Shown here: piece after piece, positions 8,185-15,118 of the stretch
Position numbering within the stretch: the first letter of the stretch is position 1
Layout of the letters: each line of letters starts with the position of its first letter
NCBI GenBank assembly: GCA_016217545.1
Contig: JACRHT010000006.1
Coordinates: 41,566 to 105,565, forward strand
Reading direction: 5' to 3'
Source: Opitutia bacterium
Lineage (GTDB): Bacteria > Verrucomicrobiota > Verrucomicrobiia > Opitutales > Opitutaceae
DNA length: 64,000 nt
Notes under the pieces: generated by a model
What the model saw: only the letters and a program-made list of their open reading frames with translations
What the model was told of the DNA's origin: nothing
Databases searched by the model: none
Position numbers and translations under genes: made by a program

Positions 8185-9582
8185 ATGAACAAGACGCTTC
8201 TCCTCATCATCTGCGACTTCCTGTTGCTCAACCTCCTCGCGCTCACGCGTTGGGAAAAGGCTGAGCCGCAGCGCGCGCTCGACACGCCGGCTCCCACCGC
8301 GTCGTCGCCGGCCGCCGCCCCCGCGGTGAACGCCGACATGGTCGAACTCATGCGCGTGTCTCTCGAGGACGAGAAGGCCGCGCGCGACCAGCTCGCCTCG
8401 CAGCTCAACAACACCCAGGGCACGCTCTCCGAGCGCGAGAAAGCCCTTTCCCAGCTCGAACAACAGAAACAGCAACTCCAAGGCGCGCTGTCCTCGACCT
8501 CCGCCGCCGCCAAGGAACTCGAGAAAAAATACTCGGACGCGACGAACGAGGCGTTCCTCACCAAGGAGCAGCTCGCCAAGATGCAGCGCGAACTCGAGGA
8601 GCGCCGCGCCGAGGCCGAACGCCAGAAGGCCGAACTCGCGAAAATGGAGCGCGCCAACAACGAGGCGCGCCAGCGCATCGAGTCGCTCGCCGTCGCCGTG
8701 AAAGTCGCCGAGCAGGAAAAACAACTGCTCGGCCAGAACCTCACCGAGGCCAAGCAGCAGATCGAGGTCGAGCGCCAGGAGCGCGCCAAGGTCCAGGAGC
8801 AGACGGTCGTGCTCGCGCAAGGCGTCGGCCAACTCGCGCAGAAGTCGACCGAGCTCACGAAGGAGATCCGGGACAACCGCCCGGTGAATCCGAACACGCT
8901 CTTCGCCGAATTCCTCAACAATCGCGTGCAGCTCCACGTCACCACGCGCCGCCCGGGCCTCTTCAGCCCGAGCGTGAAGGACAAGGATTCGCAGACCGTG
9001 CTCGTCACCGATGGCTCGCGCATTTACGCCCTCGCGCACCTCAGCGACACGCCGTTCTCGCTCACGTGGGAGAACCCGCCGAACTACGACCTGATCGCCG
9101 GCCAGCTCACGCGCGGCTCGTTCAAGGCGCCGGTCAGCGAACTCCGCTTCCTCAACGCCGACCCGCGCGTCGTCGTGGTGCCGCTCGACGACTCGCTCGC
9201 CGCCGTTATGGGCGCGAAGGTCTACAAACTCGCCACCGAACCGTTCAAGTTCCCCTCCGTCGTGCTCGTCCGCGCCGACGATGGCCGCTACGGCGAGACG
9301 CATTTCCGCATCGACGCGAACCGTCGCGGCTACGTGAAGATCGACAATCGCATCTCGACGCGCCTCTTCGGCGAAATCGCGTCGAAGCGCGGCGATCTCG
9401 TCTTCGCGCAAACCGGCGACCTGATCGGCATCATGGTGAACAACGACTATTGCGCCGTGCTGGGCGACTTCGGCGCCGCGCAGACGATCCCCGCCGGCGA
9501 GAGCGTGCCGCAGAAGAACACCGACGCGATCTTCCGCGATCTCGCGAACCGCTGGATGCGCCTCGATCAGTCGTTGCAGTGA
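8185..9582 (+). CDS. Membrane-anchored coiled-coil protein with a possible degenerate protease-like C-terminal domain
   Basis: A 465-residue protein. Residues 3-20 are a hydrophobic anchor (LLLIICDFLLLNLLAL), residues 50-235 a long heptad-rich coiled coil (EQQKQQLQGALSS, AKMQRELEERRAEAER), and residues 240-465 a compact domain. Segments such as DGSRIYALAHLSDTPF and RGDLVFAQTGDLIGIMV resemble the strand pattern around the His and Ser of trypsin-like proteases (GDSGGPL...GIV), but the catalytic Ser is absent (KRGDLVF). This resemblance is my reading and is uncertain. It lies just downstream of the multi-helix membrane protein ending at 8162, suggesting a two-protein envelope module. Confidence 0.65.
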   Translation: MNKTLLLIICDFLLLNLLALTRWEKAEPQRALDTPAPTASSPAAAPAVNADMVELMRVSLEDEKAARDQLASQLNNTQGTLSEREKALSQLEQQKQQLQGALSSTSAAAKELEKKYSDATNEAFLTKEQLAKMQRELEERRAEAERQKAELAKMERANNEARQRIESLAVAVKVAEQEKQLLGQNLTEAKQQIEVERQERAKVQEQTVVLAQGVGQLAQKSTELTKEIRDNRPVNPNTLFAEFLNNRVQLHVTTRRPGLFSPSVKDKDSQTVLVTDGSRIYALAHLSDTPFSLTWENPPNYDLIAGQLTRGSFKAPVSELRFLNADPRVVVVPLDDSLAAVMGAKVYKLATEPFKFPSVVLVRADDGRYGETHFRIDANRRGYVKIDNRISTRLFGEIASKRGDLVFAQTGDLIGIMVNNDYCAVLGDFGAAQTIPAGESVPQKNTDAIFRDLANRWMRLDQSLQ

Positions 9583-9588
9583 GAGGTG

Positions 9589-9611
9589 GGCGTCGCCGTC
9601 CCGGCGACGCC
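9589..9611. repeat. Small palindromic repeat
   Basis: GGCGTCGCCG and CGGCGACGCC form a perfect 10-bp stem with a 3-base loop, a few bases after the stop of the coiled-coil gene. Related GTCGCCG...CGGCGAC palindromes occur at about 40963-40983 and 63110-63132, so this is probably a small dispersed repeat that could also act as a transcript-end hairpin. There is no T-tract. Confidence 0.45.
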
Positions 9612-9656
9612 ATTGCGGTTGTTTCGCCGTTGAACGCGCGCACCCGCGCCGCCTGA

Positions 9657-10700
9657 ATGCGCGGCGTGCTGCCGCCGTTCATCGAGTCGCTCGGACTCAC
9701 CGATCCATGGACCTATTTCGGGGTCTTCCTGGTCGCGTCGCTGCTCATGCTGTGGCGACTGGAGGCGATGCTCGACCATGGCCTCGAAGGCACGGCGCTC
9801 GGCACACTGGTGATGCCTTACTGCTCGGGGCTCGGGAATCTGCTGTTCGTCTGGATCGTCTGGCAGCGGCACGGTCCGGCGAAGGAGGTGCTCACGAACT
9901 GCCTCGTGAACAACGTCACGAACCTCACGTTGCTGCTCGGTCTGCCGGCGCTGCTCTTCGGCTTGCAGGTTACGGGCGGTGCGAAGTCCGGCGTGGCGAA
10001 GGGCGCGAAAAAAACAGCGAACAAGAGCGGGGCCGCGCGCGGTGACGCCGGCGCGACCGGCGCGCAGGTGAATCGCCTCTCGCTGCTGCTCACGCTCACG
10101 GCGGTGTTGTTTTTCACCGGTGGCACGTGGCTGCTCGCGGACGACGGCAAGCTCACGCGCACGGACGGGCTGATGCTCGTGGGGCTGTTCCTGTTTTGGC
10201 AAACGTTCCAGGTGTTCGACGTGATGAAGCACAACGTGCAACGCCGCGCGTCGTTCGGTTTCTTGTTCTACATTGATCTCGTGATCGTGCTCGCGGCGGC
10301 GTGGGCGCTGTATGAGAGCATCGACTGGCTCGTGACGTGGATCACGGCGCAGAAGTCCGGCTTCGTGAGCGCGGCGAATCTTGGCTGGCTCAGCGGTTGG
10401 TTGATGGTCCTGCCGAATGCGCTGCTCGCGCTTTACTGGGGCTGGAAGAGGCGCGCCGATGTCGTCTACAGCTCGCAGGTCGGCGATGGGCACATTTGCA
10501 TTCCACTGTGCCTCGGAGTCCTCGCGTTGCTGACGCCGGTGGCGGTGCCGTCGCTGTTCATGACGGGTCTCGCGCTCCTCGGTGGCGCGGTGGTCGTGCA
10601 CGCGTTTTGCCTGCTCGCGTTTGGCGGGTTGCCGCGCTGGGTCGGCGGCGTGCTGCTCGGCGCCTACGGCTGGTTCGTGTGGACGGGGCTGTTCGCGTGA
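9657..10700 (+). CDS. CaCA-like Na+/Ca2+ exchanger family membrane protein
   Basis: A 347-residue integral membrane protein with about ten helices in two halves. Each half carries an alpha-repeat-like segment: NCLVNNVTNLTLLLGLPALL in the first and SQVGDGHICIPLCLGVLALL in the second, the arrangement of cation/Ca2+ exchangers, which move Ca2+ out against Na+ or H+. A central hydrophilic loop (KSGVAKGAKKTANKSGAARG and beyond) separates the halves. The acidic residues usual in the alpha-repeats are partly replaced by Asn or Asp, so ion specificity cannot be read. The family assignment is by pattern only. Confidence 0.6.
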   Translation: MRGVLPPFIESLGLTDPWTYFGVFLVASLLMLWRLEAMLDHGLEGTALGTLVMPYCSGLGNLLFVWIVWQRHGPAKEVLTNCLVNNVTNLTLLLGLPALLFGLQVTGGAKSGVAKGAKKTANKSGAARGDAGATGAQVNRLSLLLTLTAVLFFTGGTWLLADDGKLTRTDGLMLVGLFLFWQTFQVFDVMKHNVQRRASFGFLFYIDLVIVLAAAWALYESIDWLVTWITAQKSGFVSAANLGWLSGWLMVLPNALLALYWGWKRRADVVYSSQVGDGHICIPLCLGVLALLTPVAVPSLFMTGLALLGGAVVVHAFCLLAFGGLPRWVGGVLLGAYGWFVWTGLFA

Positions 10701-10715
10701 ACCGTCGCCGAAAGG

Positions 10716-10796
10716 GGAGGGCCCGCGTCCCTGCAGGCCGCAAGCGCGGGCGCGGGCGCTTGTGACGTTCGCGGCGCGCGGGGACGCGCGCCCTCC
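10716..10796. repeat. REP pair with GGAG heads (inverted)
   Basis: Two 26-base arms at 10716-10741 and 10771-10796 are inverted copies with 22 of 26 positions matching. Each begins GGAGGGC followed by a GC-rich core (CGCGTCCC). The GGAG head plus palindromic core is the form of REP sequences mobilised by RAYT transposases. Confidence 0.7.
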
Positions 10797-10823
10797 AAAC
10801 GATTCATGTGGCGATCGCGCGTC

Positions 10824-10847
10824 GGAGGGCGGCGCTCCGTCGCCGCC
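10824..10847 (+). repeat. Solo REP with GGAG head
   Basis: GGAG is followed by GGCGGCG CTCCGT CGCCGCC, a 7-bp perfect stem. It lies between the two larger REP pairs and has a different core from both. Confidence 0.6.
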
Positions 10848-10886
10848 TCGGCCGCGGCGATGCATTTAGGGCCTTTTCTGTTTTTC

Positions 10887-10971
10887 TGTAGCCGGGCTCG
10901 CTGAGCCCGGTCGGCGCTTCTTCCCTCGGGAAAGCCCCCTTTCCGGGTCGGGGTCAGCGACCCCGGCCACA
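10887..10971. repeat. REP pair with GTAG/GTGG heads (inverted)
   Basis: The left unit (10887-10910) is GTAG plus a perfect stem CCGGGCTC-GCT-GAGCCCGG. The right unit (10948-10971, read on the minus strand) is GTGG plus CCGGGGTC-GCT-GACCCCGA. The compensating changes keep both hairpins intact, which argues that the folded form is what is selected. Confidence 0.75.
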
Positions 10972-11026
10972 GTATTTGTGAAAACGCTGTAGGCGCCCTC
11001 CGGCCAAATGCCGGGCTCCCTGCGCC

Positions 11027-11719
11027 TCACACGGGTTCGCCGGAGAGCTCGAAGACTTCGTTCCCGCCGGTCGTGAGGTAGCGGCCGAGTTCCGAGCCGG
11101 GGAAGCTGCCGAATTGGCCGGGGTAACAGCGCAACAGCCCCTCGCGTGCGAGGCGCACGATGCTGCGCGCGTTCAGATCGAGATCGTTGCAGAAGAAGGG
11201 CGGGCGCGCGCGGTTCGGCCACATCATGGAGCCGCGCAAGACGTCGCCGATGATCGCCTCGCCCGAGGCAAGAACGACGGAGACCGAGCCGTTCGTGTGG
11301 CCGGGCGTCGGAATGACTTTTCCGCGCACGCCGTAGGGCTCGAGCGAGAAGGCCTCGCGGAACTGGATGTCCGGTTCGAAGGACTGGAACTCCTCGTCGA
11401 TGAAGGGGCGGATGAAGCGCCCGAGCGGACCTTGCGCGGCGAGCACGCCGTTCTTGCCGGTGCGGGCGAGCGCGGCGTCGCCGGCGTGCAACGCGACGGG
11501 GCGGCCGCTGCGCGCGTGCAACTCGGCGGCGTTGCCGGCGTGATCGCTGTGGCCGTGCGTCAGGAGGATGAGCGCGAGCTGTTTCGGATCGATGCCCTGT
11601 TGCTTCAGCGCGGCGAGGATGCGCGGGAGATCGCCGGGCGCACCGGTGTCGACGAGCACGGCCTTGTCGCCGAGCAGGAGGTAACAGTTCGAAATCGCGC
11701 CTTTGATCCGGACGATCAT
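11027..11719 (-). CDS. MBL-fold metallo-hydrolase
   Basis: A 230-residue metallo-beta-lactamase-fold hydrolase of the glyoxalase II type in the broad sense. Metal-binding motif THGHSDHAGN (HxHxDH) lies at about residues 54-63, PTPGHTNGSVSV carries a later His, and GDVLRGSMMWPN the bridging Asp. The opening IKGAISNCYLLLGDKAVLVDTG is the usual first strand pair of the fold. The substrate cannot be told: glyoxalase, quorum-lactone or thioester hydrolysis are all possible. It follows the AMP nucleosidase gene on the same strand with a 60-base gap. Confidence 0.85.
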   Translation of the reverse strand: MIVRIKGAISNCYLLLGDKAVLVDTGAPGDLPRILAALKQQGIDPKQLALILLTHGHSDHAGNAAELHARSGRPVALHAGDAALARTGKNGVLAAQGPLGRFIRPFIDEEFQSFEPDIQFREAFSLEPYGVRGKVIPTPGHTNGSVSVVLASGEAIIGDVLRGSMMWPNRARPPFFCNDLDLNARSIVRLAREGLLRCYPGQFGSFPGSELGRYLTTGGNEVFELSGEPV

Positions 11720-11779
11720 GACACCGCGCCCAGCAAAACCGGCCGCGCGTCGTTTCGCAACGCTCGGCTCGGTGGCGGC

Positions 11780-12550
11780 TCAGAACTTCAGGTGCTTCAC
11801 CGTGAGACCCTTGTTGATGAGCTGCTTCAGGGAATCGAGACCGATGCGGATGTGATCGGAGACGAAATCGCCGTCGACCTTGCGGTCGCTCTCGGAGGTC
11901 TTCACGCCTTCGGGCGTCATCGGCTCGTCGGAGACGAGGAGCAGCGCGCCGGTGGGGATTTCGTTGTGGAAACCGGTGATGAAGATCGTGGCCGTCTCCA
12001 TGTCGATGGCCATGACGCGGAGGCGCTCGAGGTATTTCTTGAACTCGGCGTCGTGCTCCCAGACGCGGCGATTGGTGGTGTAGACGGTGCCGGTCCAGTA
12101 ATCGCGACTGTGGTCGCGGATCGTGGTGGAGATGGCTTTTTGCAGCGCGAACGACGGCATCGCGGGCACTTCGGGTGGGAAGTAGTCGTTGCTCGTGCCC
12201 TCGCCGCGGATGGCGGCGATGGGGAGGATGAGGCTGCCGACTCGCGCGCGATGCTTCACGCCGCCGCATTTGCCGAGGAAGAGGACGGCTTTCGGGTTCA
12301 CCGCAGTGAGCAGATCCATGACCGTCGCGGCGGTGGCGCTGCCCATGCCGAAGTTGATGATCGTGATGCCGTCGGCGGTGGCGGAGGCCATCGGCTTGTC
12401 GCGGCCCATCACGGGCACGTTGTGCCACTGGGCGAAGGTCTCGACGTAGGCGTCGAAGTTCGTGAGGAGGATATACTGGCCGAAGTCCTTGAGCGGGACG
12501 CCGGTGTAGCGGGGCAGCCAGTTCTCGACGATTTGTTGCTTGGTATCCAT
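11780..12550 (-). CDS. amn: AMP nucleosidase (short form)
   Basis: A 256-residue enzyme of the PNP/UDP phosphorylase fold that splits AMP into adenine and ribose 5-phosphate. Supporting segments are FGMGSATAATVMDLL, LGKCGGVKHRARVGSLILP, YTTNRRVWEH and the substrate-binding AIDMETATIF, then LLLVSDEPM. The length matches the short single-domain AMP nucleosidases of Bacteroidota and relatives rather than the longer E. coli Amn with its extra N-terminal domain. The start MDTKQQIVENWLP at 12550 is the only good candidate. It ends a minus-strand run and is insulated upstream by a terminator at 12578-12597. Confidence 0.87.
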   Translation of the reverse strand: MDTKQQIVENWLPRYTGVPLKDFGQYILLTNFDAYVETFAQWHNVPVMGRDKPMASATADGITIINFGMGSATAATVMDLLTAVNPKAVLFLGKCGGVKHRARVGSLILPIAAIRGEGTSNDYFPPEVPAMPSFALQKAISTTIRDHSRDYWTGTVYTTNRRVWEHDAEFKKYLERLRVMAIDMETATIFITGFHNEIPTGALLLVSDEPMTPEGVKTSESDRKVDGDFVSDHIRIGLDSLKQLINKGLTVKHLKF

Positions 12551-12577
12551 GCGAGCTGTTTTGCCCGCAAAAAATTA

Positions 12578-12597
12578 GCCCCGCCGTCGGGCGGGGC
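12578..12597 (-). terminator. Rho-independent terminator after NHL protein gene
   Basis: A perfect 8-bp stem GCCCCGCC / GGCGGGGC with a CGAC loop (minus strand) is followed on that strand by TAATTTTTT. It lies 33 bases after the stop of the gene ending at 12630 and should end the two-gene NHL transcript before amn. Confidence 0.88.
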
Positions 12598-12629
12598 GAG
12601 GTTAATTTAGCCGGGGGCGTTGGCGCGGT

Positions 12630-15071
12630 TCAGCGACCGCGCTGACGCCAAGCGCGAATCAGCAGTGCGCTCGCGACACACGCGGCGAACCAATCCGACG
12701 GGGCGCCGCCTCCTCCGCCACCGGTGCCGCCACCAGACGGAGGTGTGGGCGTGCTCGGCGTGTTGACGGTGAGCGTGGCCTTGTTGCTCGTGACGCTGCC
12801 GATGCTGTTGGACACGACGACGGTGTAGTCTCCGGCGTTTGCGGAACTGACGTTCGATACTGTGAGTGTGTTGCTCGTCGCGCCGGCGAGCGCGGTGCCG
12901 TTGAAATACCATTGGAAATTCACCGGGACGCTGACGCTGACGGTCACGGCGAACGTGACGCTCACGCCGGCGTTCGCGGACGTGCTGACCGGGTGGGTCG
13001 CGATCTCGGGAGCGTAACCGAGGAACTCGCCTTTGCGCATCGTGGTGCCGTCAGCGTCGATGACGTAGAGGTTCTCCTGCGCATCGACGGCGATGCGACC
13101 CGGTGCGGCGAACAGTGCCGCAGTCCCGTCAAGGCTGCCGGTGGTATTGCGGGTGCCGCCGATGATCGTCTCGGTGCCGTGCGCGTCGAGGCGGGTGACG
13201 AAGTGCGAGTCGGGGTAGGTCAGATAAAACGCGCCGGAAGCGCCCACCGCCAACCCGCCGGGCGGCTGCGTGAGTTTGCTGCTGACGGTCGTCACGACGC
13301 CGGCCGTCGTGATTTTGCGGATGAAGTGTGCGTCGGCGTCGGCGCGGTCGATGAGGTAGAGATTGTTGGCGCGGTCGAGAGTGAGTTTGGAGGCGGACTT
13401 GAAATGCGCGGCGGTGCCGGTGCCGTCCAGAATCTCGTTCGACGGACCGCCGGCGAGGGTGGTCCACGTGCCGGCACTCTCGCGCCGGGCGATGCGATCG
13501 TAGGCGGGCGGAGGGTCGAAGCCGAAGACGTTGGTGTGGTTGAGCACGTAGAGATTGCCCACGTTGTCGCCGATGGGGTCGTAGGTGTATCCGCTCGGCG
13601 CGGTCATCTCGGTCACGGTGCCATCGGCGAAGATCTGGTTCAGCCGGAAATCGAGCGAGAAATAGTTCTCCAGACGCGCTACCGTCACCGTGCCGGATTG
13701 GTCGACCCAGATCCCGTTAGGCGCCAGGTAGGGATTGTTCGTGCGCATCGCGGACCAGGAAGCGGGCTGCGGCGGAGTCGAGAGAAGTCCGGATGGCGCG
13801 AGCTTCCTGACGCGGGTGGCGTAGTGAAAGCGCGGGCCCGGGGAAATGGGATAGTCGTCGTAGCGCGTGACCGTCTCCGCCAGCCAGAGCGTGCCGGAGC
13901 GGTCGAGCGCAAGAAAGTCGGTCCCGAGCAATCGTGCGGAGGGACCTGATCCTTCGCGGCTGTCCGGCGGCAGTTCGGTGCCGGCGTAGATGCCGTTGCC
14001 GGATTGAATGGATGAATCGGTGGCACGCGTGAAATACCATTTCCCGGCCGCGTCCTGGGCGAGTCCCGTGGGGTAGACGGGCTGGCCCAGGTGGGATTTC
14101 ATTTCCAGGATGTTGTCGGTGAGCAGCGTGCCGTCCGGCTGCAAGCGGAGTGCGCGAATGCTGCGCAGGTAGTCGCGGGCGCGGATTTCCACGACGGTGA
14201 AGAGTCGTCCCGCGAAATCGTTGAACAGGGTGTCTTCGTAGAAGCGCCAGCCGTAGGTGTTGCCCGAGTTGTCCGTGCCGGAGTAGCTGCTGCGGACGAT
14301 CGATTGTGCGCCGCTCGAGGACACCTTGAGGTATTGCTCGGAGCGCGTCGGCCCGGCGGCGATGCCGGTGGTCGGATTGATGGTGGCGAAGTAGAGATTG
14401 TCGTCGGCATCGATCGCCGGGCAGCGCTCTATCCGCACGGTGAGCGTGTTGCCGTCGGGATCGGTGACCTGCGCCGGGATCGACAGCGTCGTGACGTTGC
14501 CGCCGGAGATTTTCCGAATGCCGTGGTTCGACAAATAGAGATTGCCGCGCTGATCGACGGCGAGGCGATCGGGCGAGTCGAAGCGCGCGACGGAAGCGGC
14601 GCCATCAACGGCGCCGGCTTGGCCAGCTTGGCCGGCGATCGTCGAGACAGCGCCGGCGGGCGTGATGAGGCGAATGGTGTGGTTGCCGGTGTCGGCGACG
14701 TAGACGTTGCCGTTGCGGTCGACGGCGAGGCCTCGCGGCGAGCGGAAACGCGCGGAGGCGGCGGGACCGTCGGTCGCGCCGGGCTCGCCGGATTTCCCGG
14801 CAAAAGTGGATACGATGCCGGCGGGCGTGATGCGGCGGATCGTGTGATTCCCGGCGTCGGCGACGTAGAGGTTGCCCGCCGAGTCAAGCGCAAGCGCGTG
14901 AGGTTCGTTGAAGCGCGCGTCCGTCAGGCTGCCGTCCTCGGATCCGATCGAGGCGCGACCGGCGAGCGTCGTCCACCGGTAGACGGGTGTCGGCGCGGCG
15001 AGTGCATGACCCGCGGCGAAGAGGATGGCCCAGCGAACGAGCGTAACGAAGCGAGCGGTGCGAGGTATCAT
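12630..15071 (-). CDS. Secreted NHL-repeat protein with Ig-like domain and C-terminal sorting tail
   Basis: An 813-residue exported protein. A signal peptide (about residues 1-26, ending AGHALA) is followed by NHL beta-propeller repeats, seen as ALDSAGNLYVADAGNHTIRR and AVDRNGNVYVADTGNHTIR, each continuing into ITPAG.VST.AG. Near the C-terminus is an Ig-like domain (NFQWYFNGTALAGATSNTLT to NAGDYTVVVSNSIGSVTSN). The last residues are a Gly-rich run, APSDWF, a hydrophobic helix and RAWRQRGR, a layout like GlyGly-CTERM/exosortase-type sorting signals. It is a tandem paralogue of the gene at 15119. Probably an outer-membrane or surface protein; the ligand is unknown. Confidence 0.82.
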   Translation of the reverse strand: MIPRTARFVTLVRWAILFAAGHALAAPTPVYRWTTLAGRASIGSEDGSLTDARFNEPHALALDSAGNLYVADAGNHTIRRITPAGIVSTFAGKSGEPGATDGPAASARFRSPRGLAVDRNGNVYVADTGNHTIRLITPAGAVSTIAGQAGQAGAVDGAASVARFDSPDRLAVDQRGNLYLSNHGIRKISGGNVTTLSIPAQVTDPDGNTLTVRIERCPAIDADDNLYFATINPTTGIAAGPTRSEQYLKVSSSGAQSIVRSSYSGTDNSGNTYGWRFYEDTLFNDFAGRLFTVVEIRARDYLRSIRALRLQPDGTLLTDNILEMKSHLGQPVYPTGLAQDAAGKWYFTRATDSSIQSGNGIYAGTELPPDSREGSGPSARLLGTDFLALDRSGTLWLAETVTRYDDYPISPGPRFHYATRVRKLAPSGLLSTPPQPASWSAMRTNNPYLAPNGIWVDQSGTVTVARLENYFSLDFRLNQIFADGTVTEMTAPSGYTYDPIGDNVGNLYVLNHTNVFGFDPPPAYDRIARRESAGTWTTLAGGPSNEILDGTGTAAHFKSASKLTLDRANNLYLIDRADADAHFIRKITTAGVVTTVSSKLTQPPGGLAVGASGAFYLTYPDSHFVTRLDAHGTETIIGGTRNTTGSLDGTAALFAAPGRIAVDAQENLYVIDADGTTMRKGEFLGYAPEIATHPVSTSANAGVSVTFAVTVSVSVPVNFQWYFNGTALAGATSNTLTVSNVSSANAGDYTVVVSNSIGSVTSNKATLTVNTPSTPTPPSGGGTGGGGGGAPSDWFAACVASALLIRAWRQRGR

Positions 15072-15118
15072 GAGATTGGGCTCATCTACCTGACAAGCGA
15101 CCGCGCCCGACCCGCACC

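Larger units (their letters stand above)
10701..11026. other. Intergenic region filled with REP elements
   Basis: This 326-base gap between convergent genes (exchanger and MBL hydrolase) holds no gene. It contains at least five REP half-units arranged as two inverted pairs and one solo copy, each listed separately. The REP hairpins may serve as transcription stops for both flanking genes. Confidence 0.8.
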
